From positions 1 to 64,000 of the forward strand of contig JAMOUX010000036.1 of the NCBI GenBank assembly GCA_027067855.1: a stretch of 64,000 bases of DNA, in the 5' to 3' direction. This DNA comes from Candidatus Fermentibacteraceae bacterium (lineage in GTDB: Bacteria > Fermentibacterota > Fermentibacteria > Fermentibacterales > JCC-6). Positions 28,162-37,130 of the stretch are shown here, one piece after another. The notes under the pieces were generated by a model. The model made no database searches and was not told where the DNA came from. It saw only the letters and a program-made list of their open reading frames with translations. Positions within the stretch are counted from its first letter, which is position 1. Each line of letters starts with the position of its first letter. Position numbers and translations under genes: made by a program.

Positions 28162-30377
28162 CGGCCACCCCTTCCATTCGTGAAATTCACATCGAACTCG
28201 GTAAAATCGGGAACGGTGGTATCCCTCAGGAACGGCTGCTCTCCCATGTCATGCAGGTTGCAGTATTCCGTGGGAGCGGTGCCCTGCCAGAATTCCTCCA
28301 TCCTGGCGTTTTCACCGCAGGATTCCAGGGCGAGCTTCCCGGACACGGTACAGATTACCGTCGTATCCACCGAGTTCGGGGAAGGTCCGGGGAAATCCAT
28401 CAACGAACCCGCCGGATTTTCGGCGAAGACTTTCCTCATGAACACGTTCCAGATTGGAAGAGCGATGCTGCTTCCCGACTGCCCCCTGCCGTTCCGCAGG
28501 CGCATTCTCACCACGTGATTATCGTACCCCACCCACACGCTCGCCACCATATCGGGAGTAAACCCAACGAACCAGGCATCGGCGTAATCGCTGGTGGTTC
28601 CCGTTTTTCCACCGGCCATCCTTCCTGAGAACGGTCCTCCCCGGTACCAGTGCGCACTCACCCCGGTCCCCTCCTTCAGTACCGATTGGAGCATGGAATT
28701 CATGAAGTAAGCCCCCGTTTCGGACAACACTCTCCTACCCGAAGACGGCACACTGTTGTCTTCCAGCACGCTTCCGTACCTGTCCTCGACCCTCATCACG
28801 GCAACGGCATCCCTGGCGATTCCGCCGGTAACAAAGGGAATATACGCCTGCGCCATTTCCAGAGGATTCACCATACAGCTTCCCAGGGGCAGCGAGTGCA
28901 CCACCGGAATCCTGGATTTCATACCCATGGCCTTGGCCCTGGCGGCGGCGGCCTCCACTCCCACGGCCATGCCCAACCGGACCGCGGAAACGTTAAACGA
29001 CCTGGCCAGCGCCGTCCTCAGGGTAACCATGCCATGGAACTTCCGGTCGTAGTTCCTGGGCCTCCACGTACCGGGATCAAGATCCACCACCACCGGCTGA
29101 TCCAGTATCATGTTGCCCGGCGACCAGCCCTGCTCCACGGCTTCAGCGTACACGAAAGGTTTGAAGGCGCTGCCGGGCTGCCTCCTGGCCTGTACGGCCC
29201 TGTTGAATTCACTGTCCCTGAAATCCCTTCCGCCCACCATGGCCTTGACGTATCCCGTAGCCGGGTCCAGGGCGACCAGAGCGCCCTGGACGTAATCCGG
29301 AGCACCGGAAACGGTGTCCCCGACCGCCTGCCAGTACGAGTAGGAACTTTCGTACCGCAATCTCTCCGGATCCGGCACGAACGTCCCCGTAACGGAATCC
29401 CAAACGGGTTCTTTCATGGTGAGTATGCTGTCCACCGCATCTTCGGCCATCGCCTGGATTTCCGGGTCCAGGGTGGTATACACCTTGAGCCCCTGTTCGT
29501 ACACCACGGACCAACCGTACCTGTTCACCAGATATTGGCGCACGTACTCAGAAAAATAGTCCCACTTCTGTTCTATTTCCGGCCTGTGCACGTCCACGGC
29601 CAGGGGAGCCGCCATGGCCTCCTCGGCCTGCTCCCTGGTGAGACACCCCATCTCCGCCATGGCGGCCAGAGCCACGTTCCTCTGCACCAGGCATCTTTCC
29701 GGATTCCTGAGAGGGTTGAAACCGCTCGGGTTCTTCACCATTCTCACAAGCATGGCGGCCTGGGCCAGCGAAAGCTCCGAAGCCGAGAGGCCGCCGAAAT
29801 AAGTCCTGGCCGCAGCCTCGATTCCGTAGGCCCCGGAACCGAAATAAACGTGGTTCAGATACATCTCCAGTATTTCGTCCTTCTCGAACTGCCGCTCCAT
29901 CTCCACGGCGATGAAGGCCTCCTGGATCTTCCTCTGGATCGTCTGGTCGGGTACCAGGAAGAGGCCCCGGGCCAGCTGCTGGGTGATTGTGGAGGCGCCG
30001 TGCCGCTCCCCGGTCAGAACGTCGTGTACGGCCGCCCTGAAAATACTTTTCAAGCTGACTCCGCCGTGCCGGTAGAAAGACCTGTCCTCGGTTGCAATGA
30101 ACCCCTCGATCACCCACGGGGTCACCTGATCCAGGGTGACCGGGTACCTGTTCTCGACGCACGCCGTAGCCAGAAGGTTGCCCCTGCTGTCGTATATCTC
30201 CGTGGCAGCGGCGGGCTCGTGCCCTCTCAGCCCGGCCACCAGCAAGTTTACTCTTGCCCGGGAAAACGCCTTGCTGCAATCCCGGTACGTTCTGAAAACG
30301 AACCCCGCTCCGAAGGAAAGACCTACCACTCCGGCTATCAACGCCCAGGCCAGCAGAACCCTGATCCGACCTCGCAT
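28158..30377 (-). CDS. mrcA: Class A penicillin-binding protein (PBP1A-type)
   Basis: This bifunctional peptidoglycan glycosyltransferase/transpeptidase is anchored by one N-terminal helix (VLLAWALIAGVVGLSFGAGF). The GT51 domain has the catalytic Glu in ATEDRSFYRHGG, followed by ASTITQQLARGLFL and RKIQEAFIAVEME. The transpeptidase domain has SXXK in RQPGSAFKPF, SXN in ARSFNVSAVR and KTG in GGKTGTTSDYADAW. The 739-residue length is typical. ATG 30377 shares one base with the stop of the upstream lipoprotein gene (TGATG). Its operon partners are a lipoprotein upstream and a TPR protein downstream; outer-membrane lipoproteins activate class A PBPs in other bacteria. Confidence 0.95.
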   Translation of the reverse strand: MRGRIRVLLAWALIAGVVGLSFGAGFVFRTYRDCSKAFSRARVNLLVAGLRGHEPAAATEIYDSRGNLLATACVENRYPVTLDQVTPWVIEGFIATEDRSFYRHGGVSLKSIFRAAVHDVLTGERHGASTITQQLARGLFLVPDQTIQRKIQEAFIAVEMERQFEKDEILEMYLNHVYFGSGAYGIEAAARTYFGGLSASELSLAQAAMLVRMVKNPSGFNPLRNPERCLVQRNVALAAMAEMGCLTREQAEEAMAAPLAVDVHRPEIEQKWDYFSEYVRQYLVNRYGWSVVYEQGLKVYTTLDPEIQAMAEDAVDSILTMKEPVWDSVTGTFVPDPERLRYESSYSYWQAVGDTVSGAPDYVQGALVALDPATGYVKAMVGGRDFRDSEFNRAVQARRQPGSAFKPFVYAEAVEQGWSPGNMILDQPVVVDLDPGTWRPRNYDRKFHGMVTLRTALARSFNVSAVRLGMAVGVEAAAARAKAMGMKSRIPVVHSLPLGSCMVNPLEMAQAYIPFVTGGIARDAVAVMRVEDRYGSVLEDNSVPSSGRRVLSETGAYFMNSMLQSVLKEGTGVSAHWYRGGPFSGRMAGGKTGTTSDYADAWFVGFTPDMVASVWVGYDNHVVRMRLRNGRGQSGSSIALPIWNVFMRKVFAENPAGSLMDFPGPSPNSVDTTVICTVSGKLALESCGENARMEEFWQGTAPTEYCNLHDMGEQPFLRDTTVPDFTEFDVNFTNGRGGR

Positions 30378-31756
30378 CAGTTAGAACCGCTCTCCCCCCC
30401 GGGTACGCTGGCATCCTTTCGTATCCTTCTGAAGAGTGGAACGTCTTCGTCCGAATATCCCAGGAAGTAATCGTACCCGCCGCCCACTCCGGTGAACGTG
30501 ATTTCACGGCACCCGGGCCTTCCGGCGGGCTGTGAAACGAAATCGGCGTGGTAATCGCTGTCGTATCCCTCGAAGGTTCTCCATACCAGCCTGTAACCCG
30601 TCGGGGTTCCCTGGAAGAGGTAAAGATTGCCCGCCCAGTAGACCACCCTTTCGGGATCGTCGTCACCGTTCATCTCCACGGCCAGTGCCCTCCAGACCGC
30701 GAGTCCCAGGTCGTTCTCGCTTCTCTGGTCCACCTGGTGGGGATCCAGGTCTATCTCGATCTGACCCAGGGGTTCGCCGGACCCGGCGGTGAGAAGCACC
30801 GGCCATGTACGGGAAAGAGTATCCCTGGCTTCCACCAGGTTGCTCACCCCCAGGAAGAAATTTCTGAACCCGGCCAGACGCGTCGCGTCCTCGGAAATGT
30901 CCGGTTCCACCCATTCACCGGTCACGTAGAGCTGCTGCACGGCCTCGTGCCGGGCGCGAAGGACGGATTTGGACAGGTAGGCCATCTCCTTGATTATGTT
31001 CATCATGGAAATCAGGTCCGGAGGCAGGCCCTGGACGGATATCTCCGCCCTGTCCTTCATTATCTGGTACTTACCGGCTCTCCTGATGTTGCACTGGGCC
31101 AGTACCGCGTAACTTTCATCCCGGAGATCCATCACGAAATCCCGGAAATCGGTTCCGACCGAAATCGCGGCATTCATGGAAGCATAATTCTGCACCGAGT
31201 CCATGATGCAGTCGTCATAAAGCATCCTGGCAACGTGAAGTTCCCGCCTGATCCGGGGATAACGGAGCGCCAACTCGGCTATCTGTTCCACGGTCAGGGA
31301 ATCTTCGGTTTTCCTGGGAAGCTCCACACCGAATCCGTCTATAAGCCACCGGTCTCCCGCCAACAGGAAGTCGATGCGGTTTATCGCCGGCATTTCCATT
31401 CTTCTGATGGTACAATAGTAGGATGTGCGTTTGCCGCGGGGGGTTTCGTCTATCGCCGTCAGGCGGCCGCCGGCATCGAAGGCCCTCCACCTTCCGAAAA
31501 CCTGCTGCGGGGACAGGCTGTCCAGGGGGAGAGTGTCGGTGAAATCCGTGGAAAGCAAGTCGATACAGGAAGGATCGTTCATTCTCAACCGGTTGGAAAA
31601 ATCCAGGGCCACTTCCATGGGGCTCCTGGGAAGAACCACTATGGAATCCGCCACGGAAACGGAATCGGTATCCGCCGGAGCCTCCCGGACATCCTCACCG
31701 CCGCAGCCCAACATCAGCAGGACCGGTAAAACCATCGCGAGAATCTTCGTCTTCAT
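30377..31756 (-). CDS. Lipoprotein of unknown function, 459 aa
   Basis: A signal peptide with lipobox (MVLPVLLMLGCGG) is followed by an acidic Ser/Asp linker. An NTF2/DUF4878-like start follows (SPMEVALDFSNRLRMNDPSC to GDRWLIDGFGVE), then a helical middle and a C-terminal beta-rich part. I do not recognise the whole. ATG 31756 overlaps the PilB stop as ATGA, and the stop overlaps the PBP start, so it sits inside a tightly coupled envelope operon. Acting as a partner of the class A PBP is a reasonable but untested guess. Confidence 0.85.
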   Translation of the reverse strand: MKTKILAMVLPVLLMLGCGGEDVREAPADTDSVSVADSIVVLPRSPMEVALDFSNRLRMNDPSCIDLLSTDFTDTLPLDSLSPQQVFGRWRAFDAGGRLTAIDETPRGKRTSYYCTIRRMEMPAINRIDFLLAGDRWLIDGFGVELPRKTEDSLTVEQIAELALRYPRIRRELHVARMLYDDCIMDSVQNYASMNAAISVGTDFRDFVMDLRDESYAVLAQCNIRRAGKYQIMKDRAEISVQGLPPDLISMMNIIKEMAYLSKSVLRARHEAVQQLYVTGEWVEPDISEDATRLAGFRNFFLGVSNLVEARDTLSRTWPVLLTAGSGEPLGQIEIDLDPHQVDQRSENDLGLAVWRALAVEMNGDDDPERVVYWAGNLYLFQGTPTGYRLVWRTFEGYDSDYHADFVSQPAGRPGCREITFTGVGGGYDYFLGYSDEDVPLFRRIRKDASVPGGESGSN

Positions 31757-33462
31757 TCCGCCCCCAATGTGACTTTCAGCATCTCCTCGGGAGTCGTTAT
31801 CCCCTCGACGACCTTGGAGAGGGTATTCTCCCGCAGCGTTACCATCCCATTTCTCACGGCTATCCGCCTGATCTCATCCATAGTGGCGTTCGAGGTCATG
31901 GCGTTCCGCAACTCTTCGGTCATTTCCAGCACCTCGAAAACCCCGGCCCTCCCGCGGTACCCGGTTCCCCTGCAATTCCTGCAGCCCCTGCCCCGCTTGA
32001 GAGGTACTTTCCTCTTCAATCCTATCGACCTGTAAACCGAATCGGGGGCGATGTAATCTTCCGCACAGCTGCCGCAAACCTTCCTTACAAGCCTCTGGGC
32101 CACTACCCCCACCAGCGTGGTGGTAAGCAGGTAGGGTTCCACGCCCATGTCGATCAGCCTTATCGCGGCTGAAACCGAGTCGTTGGTGTGGAGGGTGCTG
32201 AGCACCAGGTGACCGGTAAGAGCGCACCGCATCGCGCTCCTGGCGGTTTCGGTATCCCTTATCTCGCCCACCATGATTATGTCCGGATCCTGTCTGAGCA
32301 CGTACTTCAGCGCATTGGAGAACGTGAGATCCACATGGGGCTGCACCGCTATCTGGTTGAACTCGTCGGTGACGAACTCTATGGGATCCTCTATGGTGGT
32401 GATGTTTTTCTCCTTGGTGGCCAGCATGGTCAGGGAGGAGTAGAGAGTGGTGGTCTTGCCGCTTCCGGTGGGGCCGGTCACAAGTACCAGGCCGTTGGTT
32501 CTCTGGATCGCGTTCTTGTACCGTGGCAGATCCCTTCCCCTGAACCCCAACATGCCGATATCCTGTAACAGCATCGCCGGATCGAGGATTCTCAGCACCA
32601 GCTTCTCTCCGAAAGCAACCGGTACCGTGGAGGTCCTTATCTCCACCGGTTTGCCGTCAAAAAGCGTTCTTATCCTGCCGTCCTGGGGTCTCCTCTTCTC
32701 CGCTATGTTCAAACCGGCTATCATCTTTATCCTGGAAACTATTGGAGGATGGAGTTTCCTGGGAATCTTGTAAACATCGTGCAGCACGCCGTCTATCCTC
32801 AACCTGACCACCGTGACCATCCTATGAGGTTCCAGGTGTATGTCGCTGGCCCTCTCCTCGAAGGCGTACTGCAGCAAGTGATTGACGGCGTTGACGATGG
32901 GCCTGTCCGTGGGTTCTACTTTCTTATCCGTTTCGCTGGATACGAACCTTTCCAGGTTCCCCAGGTCGACGGTGCTTTTGGAATCCATTTCCTTCACGGC
33001 GGCCTCTATGGAGCCGTGGAGACCGTAGAACTGGCGTATGACCCTGCTTATTTCGGAAGGTCTTCCCACGTATAACTCGATGTTTCTGCCCAGGAGATGG
33101 CTGAGTTCCTCCAGGAAACCCATTTCCACGAGTTCGCTCGTGGCCACTTTCAACCCATCGGGTCCGTCTTCGAAAATGACCAGATGATGTTTCTGGGCGA
33201 AAGCCCCGGGGAGGAGTTCGGTCACCACCCTGTAATCCAGTTCCAGAGGATCCAGAACTTTATAGGGCAGTCCCATCAACCTTGCCAGGTACTTGTAGAG
33301 GGTCTCCTCGGGAACCAGTCCCCGGCTGACCAGAAGGTTAAGCAGGTCGTCGCCAACGTTATCGAACCTGGAAAGTCTTTCAAGACCCTCGGCGCTCAAT
33401 ATTCCAGCCTCGTTGAGCAGGCGAGGCAGAGCTTCAATGTCTAGACCGGTATACGTATTCAT
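31753..33462 (-). CDS. Type II secretion / type IV pilus assembly ATPase (GspE/PilB)
   Basis: This is the cytoplasmic hexameric ATPase that drives pilus or pseudopilus assembly. The 569-residue protein has the N-terminal MshEN-type domain (LLNLLVSRGLVPEETLYKYL), Walker A (GPTGSGKTTTLYSSL), the Asp box, Walker B (IIMVGEIRDTETA), the His box (GHLVLSTLHTNDS) and a four-cysteine zinc motif (CGSC ... CRNC). ATG 33462 overlaps the thymidine phosphorylase stop as ATGA; an upstream frame extension lies inside that gene. No pilin, PilC/GspF or secretin gene is in the window, so PilB versus GspE is undecided. Confidence 0.94.
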   Translation of the reverse strand: MNTYTGLDIEALPRLLNEAGILSAEGLERLSRFDNVGDDLLNLLVSRGLVPEETLYKYLARLMGLPYKVLDPLELDYRVVTELLPGAFAQKHHLVIFEDGPDGLKVATSELVEMGFLEELSHLLGRNIELYVGRPSEISRVIRQFYGLHGSIEAAVKEMDSKSTVDLGNLERFVSSETDKKVEPTDRPIVNAVNHLLQYAFEERASDIHLEPHRMVTVVRLRIDGVLHDVYKIPRKLHPPIVSRIKMIAGLNIAEKRRPQDGRIRTLFDGKPVEIRTSTVPVAFGEKLVLRILDPAMLLQDIGMLGFRGRDLPRYKNAIQRTNGLVLVTGPTGSGKTTTLYSSLTMLATKEKNITTIEDPIEFVTDEFNQIAVQPHVDLTFSNALKYVLRQDPDIIMVGEIRDTETARSAMRCALTGHLVLSTLHTNDSVSAAIRLIDMGVEPYLLTTTLVGVVAQRLVRKVCGSCAEDYIAPDSVYRSIGLKRKVPLKRGRGCRNCRGTGYRGRAGVFEVLEMTEELRNAMTSNATMDEIRRIAVRNGMVTLRENTLSKVVEGITTPEEMLKVTLGAE

Positions 33463-34751
33463 ACCACTTCCATTACCAGGGGGGGTACGGGCATGTCCCA
33501 TAACAACGAGGATGAAAACCTGTCCGCCGCCATCCGGGCATCCTCGTCGGAACCGGCGTGAACAAGTCCCACCACGGTACCATGGGTCACTTCTTCATCA
33601 CGCCGGGCAAGCCTCTCCCAACCCACCAGGGGATCGATATCATCTTCCATGGTATACCTTCCGCCTCCCATAGCCCTGACGGTTTCTCCGGCAACGTACG
33701 CGTCCAGTCCGCAGAACACCCCGGAACGCGGCGCCTTCACCGAAGCCACCACCGGGGCGTGAGGCAGTTTCCCGAAAGCTTCCAAGTCTCCTCCCTGATA
33801 TTTCACCATGCGCACGAACCTTTCCATGGCCGAACCGTCATCCAGCTTCTCCCGGCAGAACGCGACGGCTCCGTCCGGAACGGGATGACTCTCCGGATCC
33901 GCACATACCAGCATGTATGCAGTGAGCAGAACGGCCAGTTCCCTGACATCTCCGGGGCCACCGCCCCGGAGAACCTCCAGGGATTCCCTGACTTCCAGGG
34001 CGTTACCCACCGTTTTTCCCAGGGGTCTGTCCATCGATGTGACCAACGCCCTGGATTCGACTCCCGAGTCCCCGGCCACCCGGGTGAGTGAGCGGGCCAG
34101 TTCAAGGGCTTCGCCGCGAGTCTTCATGAATGCGCCTCTTCCCGCCTTGACGTCGAAAACGATGGCATCCGTGTTCTCGGCCAGTTTCTTGCCCATGATG
34201 CTCGCCGTTATGAGGGGTATGGACTCTACGGTGGCCGTGGCGTCCCTCAGGGCGTAGAGCTTCCTGTCCGCGGGGGCGAGGTCGGAAGTCTGTCCTATCA
34301 TCGAAACGCCGATTTCATCCACCTGGCCCATGAATTTCTCTACCGAGAGGCGCACATCGAACCCGGGAATGGACTCGAGCTTGTCCAGAGTACCGCCGGT
34401 ATGTCCCAGGCTCCTTCCGCTTACCATGGGAACCCTCAACCCGCATGCCGCAGCCAGCGGCGCCAGCACCAACGAAATCTTGTCTCCCACACCGCCGGTA
34501 CTATGCTTGTCCGCCAGTGGAGGACCTTCTCCCCATCTCATTACCGTACCGCTGTCCCTGACGGCATGGGCGAAGGCCATGGTCTCCTCAGCGGAGAGGC
34601 CGTTGAGGTAAACCGCCATAAGCCACGCCGCAACCTGGTAATCGGGCACTCCGCCCGATCCTATGGAAGAAGCGAACCGGTACAGGTCGTCCCTGCTCAC
34701 CTTCCTGCCGTCCCTGGCGGAGGCGATCAACTCGAGAACGTTCAATGTCAT
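33459..34751 (-). CDS. deoA: Thymidine / pyrimidine-nucleoside phosphorylase
   Basis: The enzyme splits thymidine (and maybe uridine) with phosphate to base and (deoxy)ribose-1-phosphate, for pyrimidine salvage. The 430-residue protein begins with the helical N-domain (ARDGRKVSRDDLYRFASSIG). It carries the family signature SGRSLGHTGGTLDKLESIPG and the phosphate-binding KHSTGGVGDK. The C-terminal PYNP_C domain has KAPRSGVFCGLDA. ATG 34751 overlaps the preceding gene's stop as ATGA. Whether it is specific for thymidine cannot be read here. Confidence 0.94.
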   Translation of the reverse strand: MTLNVLELIASARDGRKVSRDDLYRFASSIGSGGVPDYQVAAWLMAVYLNGLSAEETMAFAHAVRDSGTVMRWGEGPPLADKHSTGGVGDKISLVLAPLAAACGLRVPMVSGRSLGHTGGTLDKLESIPGFDVRLSVEKFMGQVDEIGVSMIGQTSDLAPADRKLYALRDATATVESIPLITASIMGKKLAENTDAIVFDVKAGRGAFMKTRGEALELARSLTRVAGDSGVESRALVTSMDRPLGKTVGNALEVRESLEVLRGGGPGDVRELAVLLTAYMLVCADPESHPVPDGAVAFCREKLDDGSAMERFVRMVKYQGGDLEAFGKLPHAPVVASVKAPRSGVFCGLDAYVAGETVRAMGGGRYTMEDDIDPLVGWERLARRDEEVTHGTVVGLVHAGSDEDARMAADRFSSSLLWDMPVPPLVMEVV

Positions 34752-35788
34752 CTCTTCCAGATAAGCCTGACGGCGAACACCACGGCCATCACCAGGGACG
34801 TGCCTCCCCCTATGAGCATCCACTGTTCACCTTCCTCGAAGAAGAGGAAGATGCCTGCGGCGGCGGCCGCGGCGAAAACGCCGGTCAGAATTCCGGTTAC
34901 GATCCCGGACCCCCGGGGCAGATATTCCTTCACGAATTCACTCACGAACATCCTGCCGCCGGGAAGATCCGGGTGACGCACCTCGTCGAAACCGTTTATC
35001 CTTCTGTTCTTCAGTAGTCTGCGGATCTCGCCCGGATCATCCAGAACGAAATCATTACCGTACGAAGTCGATATCCTGTAAAAGCCGTCTTTCTCCTCTA
35101 TATTATTGCCTTCCACATATTTCCTATCGGGCGTTTTCACGGCAGCGGCCGGTGCGTCGATACCCGGCGAAGCGGCGGACGGCACCGGCGGCCCGTCTTT
35201 CCGGAGTGTTTCCCCGGGGTCGTTCACGGGCCAAATATCACGTGAGAAGTAACCGCTCTCCAGGATGGGCTGCCAGTTATCCCCGTCTATGAGAACCTGA
35301 GCCTCCATGGGGATCCTCGACTCCTTTATCCATTTTCTAATGGTCTCCATATCACCCGGAACGTATACTTTGCCGTCGAACCTGACCTTCACGGGTTTCT
35401 TCCCCTGCTCATCGTACATCCGGTTCCTGAGGTAGGGTGAGAGTTCCGGCGAAGCCTTGCCCAGGATTCCTCCCGGCGGTGTTTTGGGTCCTTCCACCTG
35501 GACGTCGGATGAGAGCCTTCCCTCGTGAGCCCAGACCACTATGGTATCCCAGTCGGGAGCGACGTAGGTCTTGCCTCCCATTTTCACCTTCCACCAGTTC
35601 TCGGGGTTCAGCAAGGCACGAAGTTCCTTGTGCGCGGTAACGGGAATCCACTTGCCGGATCCCGCGACACGGTAACTGTCATCACCGGAAATCCTGTGTT
35701 CCCTCGCCCACCTGAAAAACACCTTGCGGTTGGGCGCCCTGTAAATCTTGCCATCGTGTCTCAGCTCAACGGCCCTTTCCTCGCCCAT
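34748..35788 (-). CDS. Membrane protein with four GYF_2-like (DUF4339-like) repeats
   Basis: The 346-residue protein contains four modules of the pattern 'x-V-x-hydrophobic-x-G-K-x-Y-x-x-P ... W-x-x-x-x-R-I-x-x-D'. They start near residues 6 (VELRHDGKIYRAPNRKVFFR), 66 (WKVKMGGKTYVAPDWDTIVV), 134 (VKVRFDGKVYVPGDMETIRK) and 233 (YRISTSYGNDFVLDDPGEIR). Two membrane helices close the protein (GILTGVFAAAAAAGIFLFF and LIGGGTSLVMAVVFAVRLIW), giving a C-terminal hairpin anchor. The modules resemble GYF_2 domains, which bind peptides. ATG 35788 is favoured over ATG 35791 by spacing from AGGGGG. It is first in the long envelope operon. Confidence 0.85.
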   Translation of the reverse strand: MGEERAVELRHDGKIYRAPNRKVFFRWAREHRISGDDSYRVAGSGKWIPVTAHKELRALLNPENWWKVKMGGKTYVAPDWDTIVVWAHEGRLSSDVQVEGPKTPPGGILGKASPELSPYLRNRMYDEQGKKPVKVRFDGKVYVPGDMETIRKWIKESRIPMEAQVLIDGDNWQPILESGYFSRDIWPVNDPGETLRKDGPPVPSAASPGIDAPAAAVKTPDRKYVEGNNIEEKDGFYRISTSYGNDFVLDDPGEIRRLLKNRRINGFDEVRHPDLPGGRMFVSEFVKEYLPRGSGIVTGILTGVFAAAAAAGIFLFFEEGEQWMLIGGGTSLVMAVVFAVRLIWKR

Positions 35789-35808
35789 CATACCCCCTGG
35801 ATTCGAGT

Positions 35809-35837
35809 TTCACCACGCACAGCGTATTATATACAAT
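35809..35837 (+). promoter_or_regulatory. Possible plus-strand promoter facing pyrF
   Basis: TTCACC (4 of 6), a 17-base spacer and TACAAT (5 of 6) lie on the plus strand, overlapping the minus-strand -10. A transcript would start near 35844 and run antisense into the pyrF 3' end. See the small frame at 35867. Confidence 0.35.
35826..35831 (-). promoter_or_regulatory. Consensus -10 box upstream of the GYF_2-like operon
   Basis: A perfect TATAAT lies 38 bases before ATG 35788 on the minus strand, in an AT-rich patch. No good -35 is seen at 16-18 bases. A TG lies 4 bases upstream of the hexamer. Confidence 0.5.
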
Positions 35838-35866
35838 ACTAAAGGCCGGACCTTCGGGAAAAAATC

Positions 35867-36154
35867 ATGCTGTCCACGGACGGATGGAAAGGATCGCCGT
35901 TCCGGTTAAGGGACGCATTCATCGAGCACGATGCCCCCGGAGGAAAGGTGAGGGTCATGAAGAACAACGACGTCACGGGAAAGTCCGCGGTTCATCGAGC
36001 TGAGGATCGCCGGGTCTTCAGAGCCTCGTCTATTTCATCCAGGATCGACATGACCGCAAGCCGGGGGTTCTCCGCCATGGTGACCGGCCGCCCTACCACC
36101 AATGCCGTGGCACCGGCTTCAATGGCCCTTCCGGGGGTGGAAACCCTGCGCTGA
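35867..36154 (+). other. Possible small plus-strand reading frame or antisense transcript (95 codons)
   Basis: The frame starts at ATG 35867, about 23 bases after the predicted start of the plus-strand promoter. The first 43 codons (to about 35995) lie in the pyrF-GYF_2 gap and use G/C-ending codons like real genes (LSTDGWKGSPFRLRDAFIEH). The rest is antisense to pyrF. The ribosome site is weak (GGGA). It may be a short gene, a remnant, or an antisense RNA; no homology is recognised. The 200-base gap 35792-35991 holds nothing else that I can name. Confidence 0.2.
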
Positions 36155-36705
36155 TCGTCCATTCCACTTCCCAAAGGTCTTATCCCCGGCGTCACCACGC
36201 AGAAACCGGGATCGGTAACCCTTCTCACGGCCGCCGCCTCCATGGGAGAGCAGACCACGCCGTCCAGACCCGCATCCATGGCCGCCTTCGCCATGCGCGG
36301 CACCATGTCTCCCGGGTTCCCCGCCAGGCCCACTTCCGCCAGATCTTCCGTCCCGAGGCTGGTGAGCACCGTGACCGCCAACACCCTGGTACCGCCATCA
36401 ACCGCCCCGGCCGCTTCCCTCATCATCTCAACGCCTCCCGACGCATGAACGTTGATAATGCTCGGGGAGTACCTGCAGGCCGCCCTGACCGCTCCGGCCA
36501 CGGTAAAGGGTATGTCGTGGAACTTCAGGTCGAGAAACAACGGGAAACCCGCTGAAACGATTTTTTTCAGCAATCCGGGGCCGTGTCCCACGAAAATCTC
36601 CAGGCCCACCTTTATTCCCACCGGAAGTCCCGCCAGGCCGGACAGGAAGTCTCCCGGGGACGCCATCTCCCTGCTGGTGACGGCAATGTAAAGCCTCGTC
36701 TCCAT
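35992..36705 (-). CDS. pyrF: Orotidine 5'-phosphate decarboxylase
   Basis: PyrF is the last step of UMP synthesis. The 237-residue TIM-barrel protein has the group I catalytic motif FLDLKFHDIPFTV with the D-K-D constellation, then INVHASGG and the phosphate-gripping VTPGIRPLG and VVGRPVTMAENP. ATG 36705 follows GGAAGGA by 10 bases. An in-frame TTG at 36726 overlaps the RlpA stop (TTGA), but its ribosome site is worse. It is the last gene of the pyrimidine operon. Confidence 0.94.
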   Translation of the reverse strand: METRLYIAVTSREMASPGDFLSGLAGLPVGIKVGLEIFVGHGPGLLKKIVSAGFPLFLDLKFHDIPFTVAGAVRAACRYSPSIINVHASGGVEMMREAAGAVDGGTRVLAVTVLTSLGTEDLAEVGLAGNPGDMVPRMAKAAMDAGLDGVVCSPMEAAAVRRVTDPGFCVVTPGIRPLGSGMDDQRRVSTPGRAIEAGATALVVGRPVTMAENPRLAVMSILDEIDEALKTRRSSAR

Positions 36706-36722
36706 ACCGGATCCGTCCTTCC

Positions 36723-37130
36723 TCAACGATTTTCCGATCCCAGGGAAGTCAACCTGACCCTGGCGGTACCGGTCTCCAGCATTCCCAATCTCTCCGCCGC
36801 CCCGTAGGAAAGGTCCACTATCCGCCCCTCCACGTAGGGTCCGCGGTCGTTGACCCTCACCGTGACCGTCCTGCCGTTATCCAGGTTCTCCACACGGAGC
36901 AACGTACCCAGGGGCAATGTGCGGTGGGCGCACGTCATCGCGTACATATCGAAGGTTTCACCGCTGGCCGTGGTCTTCCCGTGAAACGCCCGGCCGTAAT
37001 AGGAAGCCGTGCCCACCTGTACGAAACCGGCTACCCCTGTTCCCGCCGAGACCCCGGAAGACCTGTACGCCGGGGCGGACGTCATACATCCCAGCAACGA
37101 AACGAGCACCGGTACCAGCAGGATCCTCAT
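36723..37130 (-). CDS. rlpA: RlpA-like lipoprotein (double-psi beta-barrel)
   Basis: The 135-residue exported protein has signal and lipobox MRILLVPVLVSLLGC. The double-psi beta-barrel runs from VGTASYYGRAFHGKTTASGE to the C-terminus and keeps the residues typical of septal lytic transglycosylase RlpA: the His in CAHRTLPLG and the Asp in VNDRGPYVEGRIVDLS. It lacks the C-terminal SPOR domain of E. coli RlpA, so septal targeting to denuded glycans may be missing. ATG 37130 overlaps the pyrD stop as ATGA. An envelope gene between pyrD and pyrF is odd. Confidence 0.92.
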   Translation of the reverse strand: MRILLVPVLVSLLGCMTSAPAYRSSGVSAGTGVAGFVQVGTASYYGRAFHGKTTASGETFDMYAMTCAHRTLPLGTLLRVENLDNGRTVTVRVNDRGPYVEGRIVDLSYGAAERLGMLETGTARVRLTSLGSENR

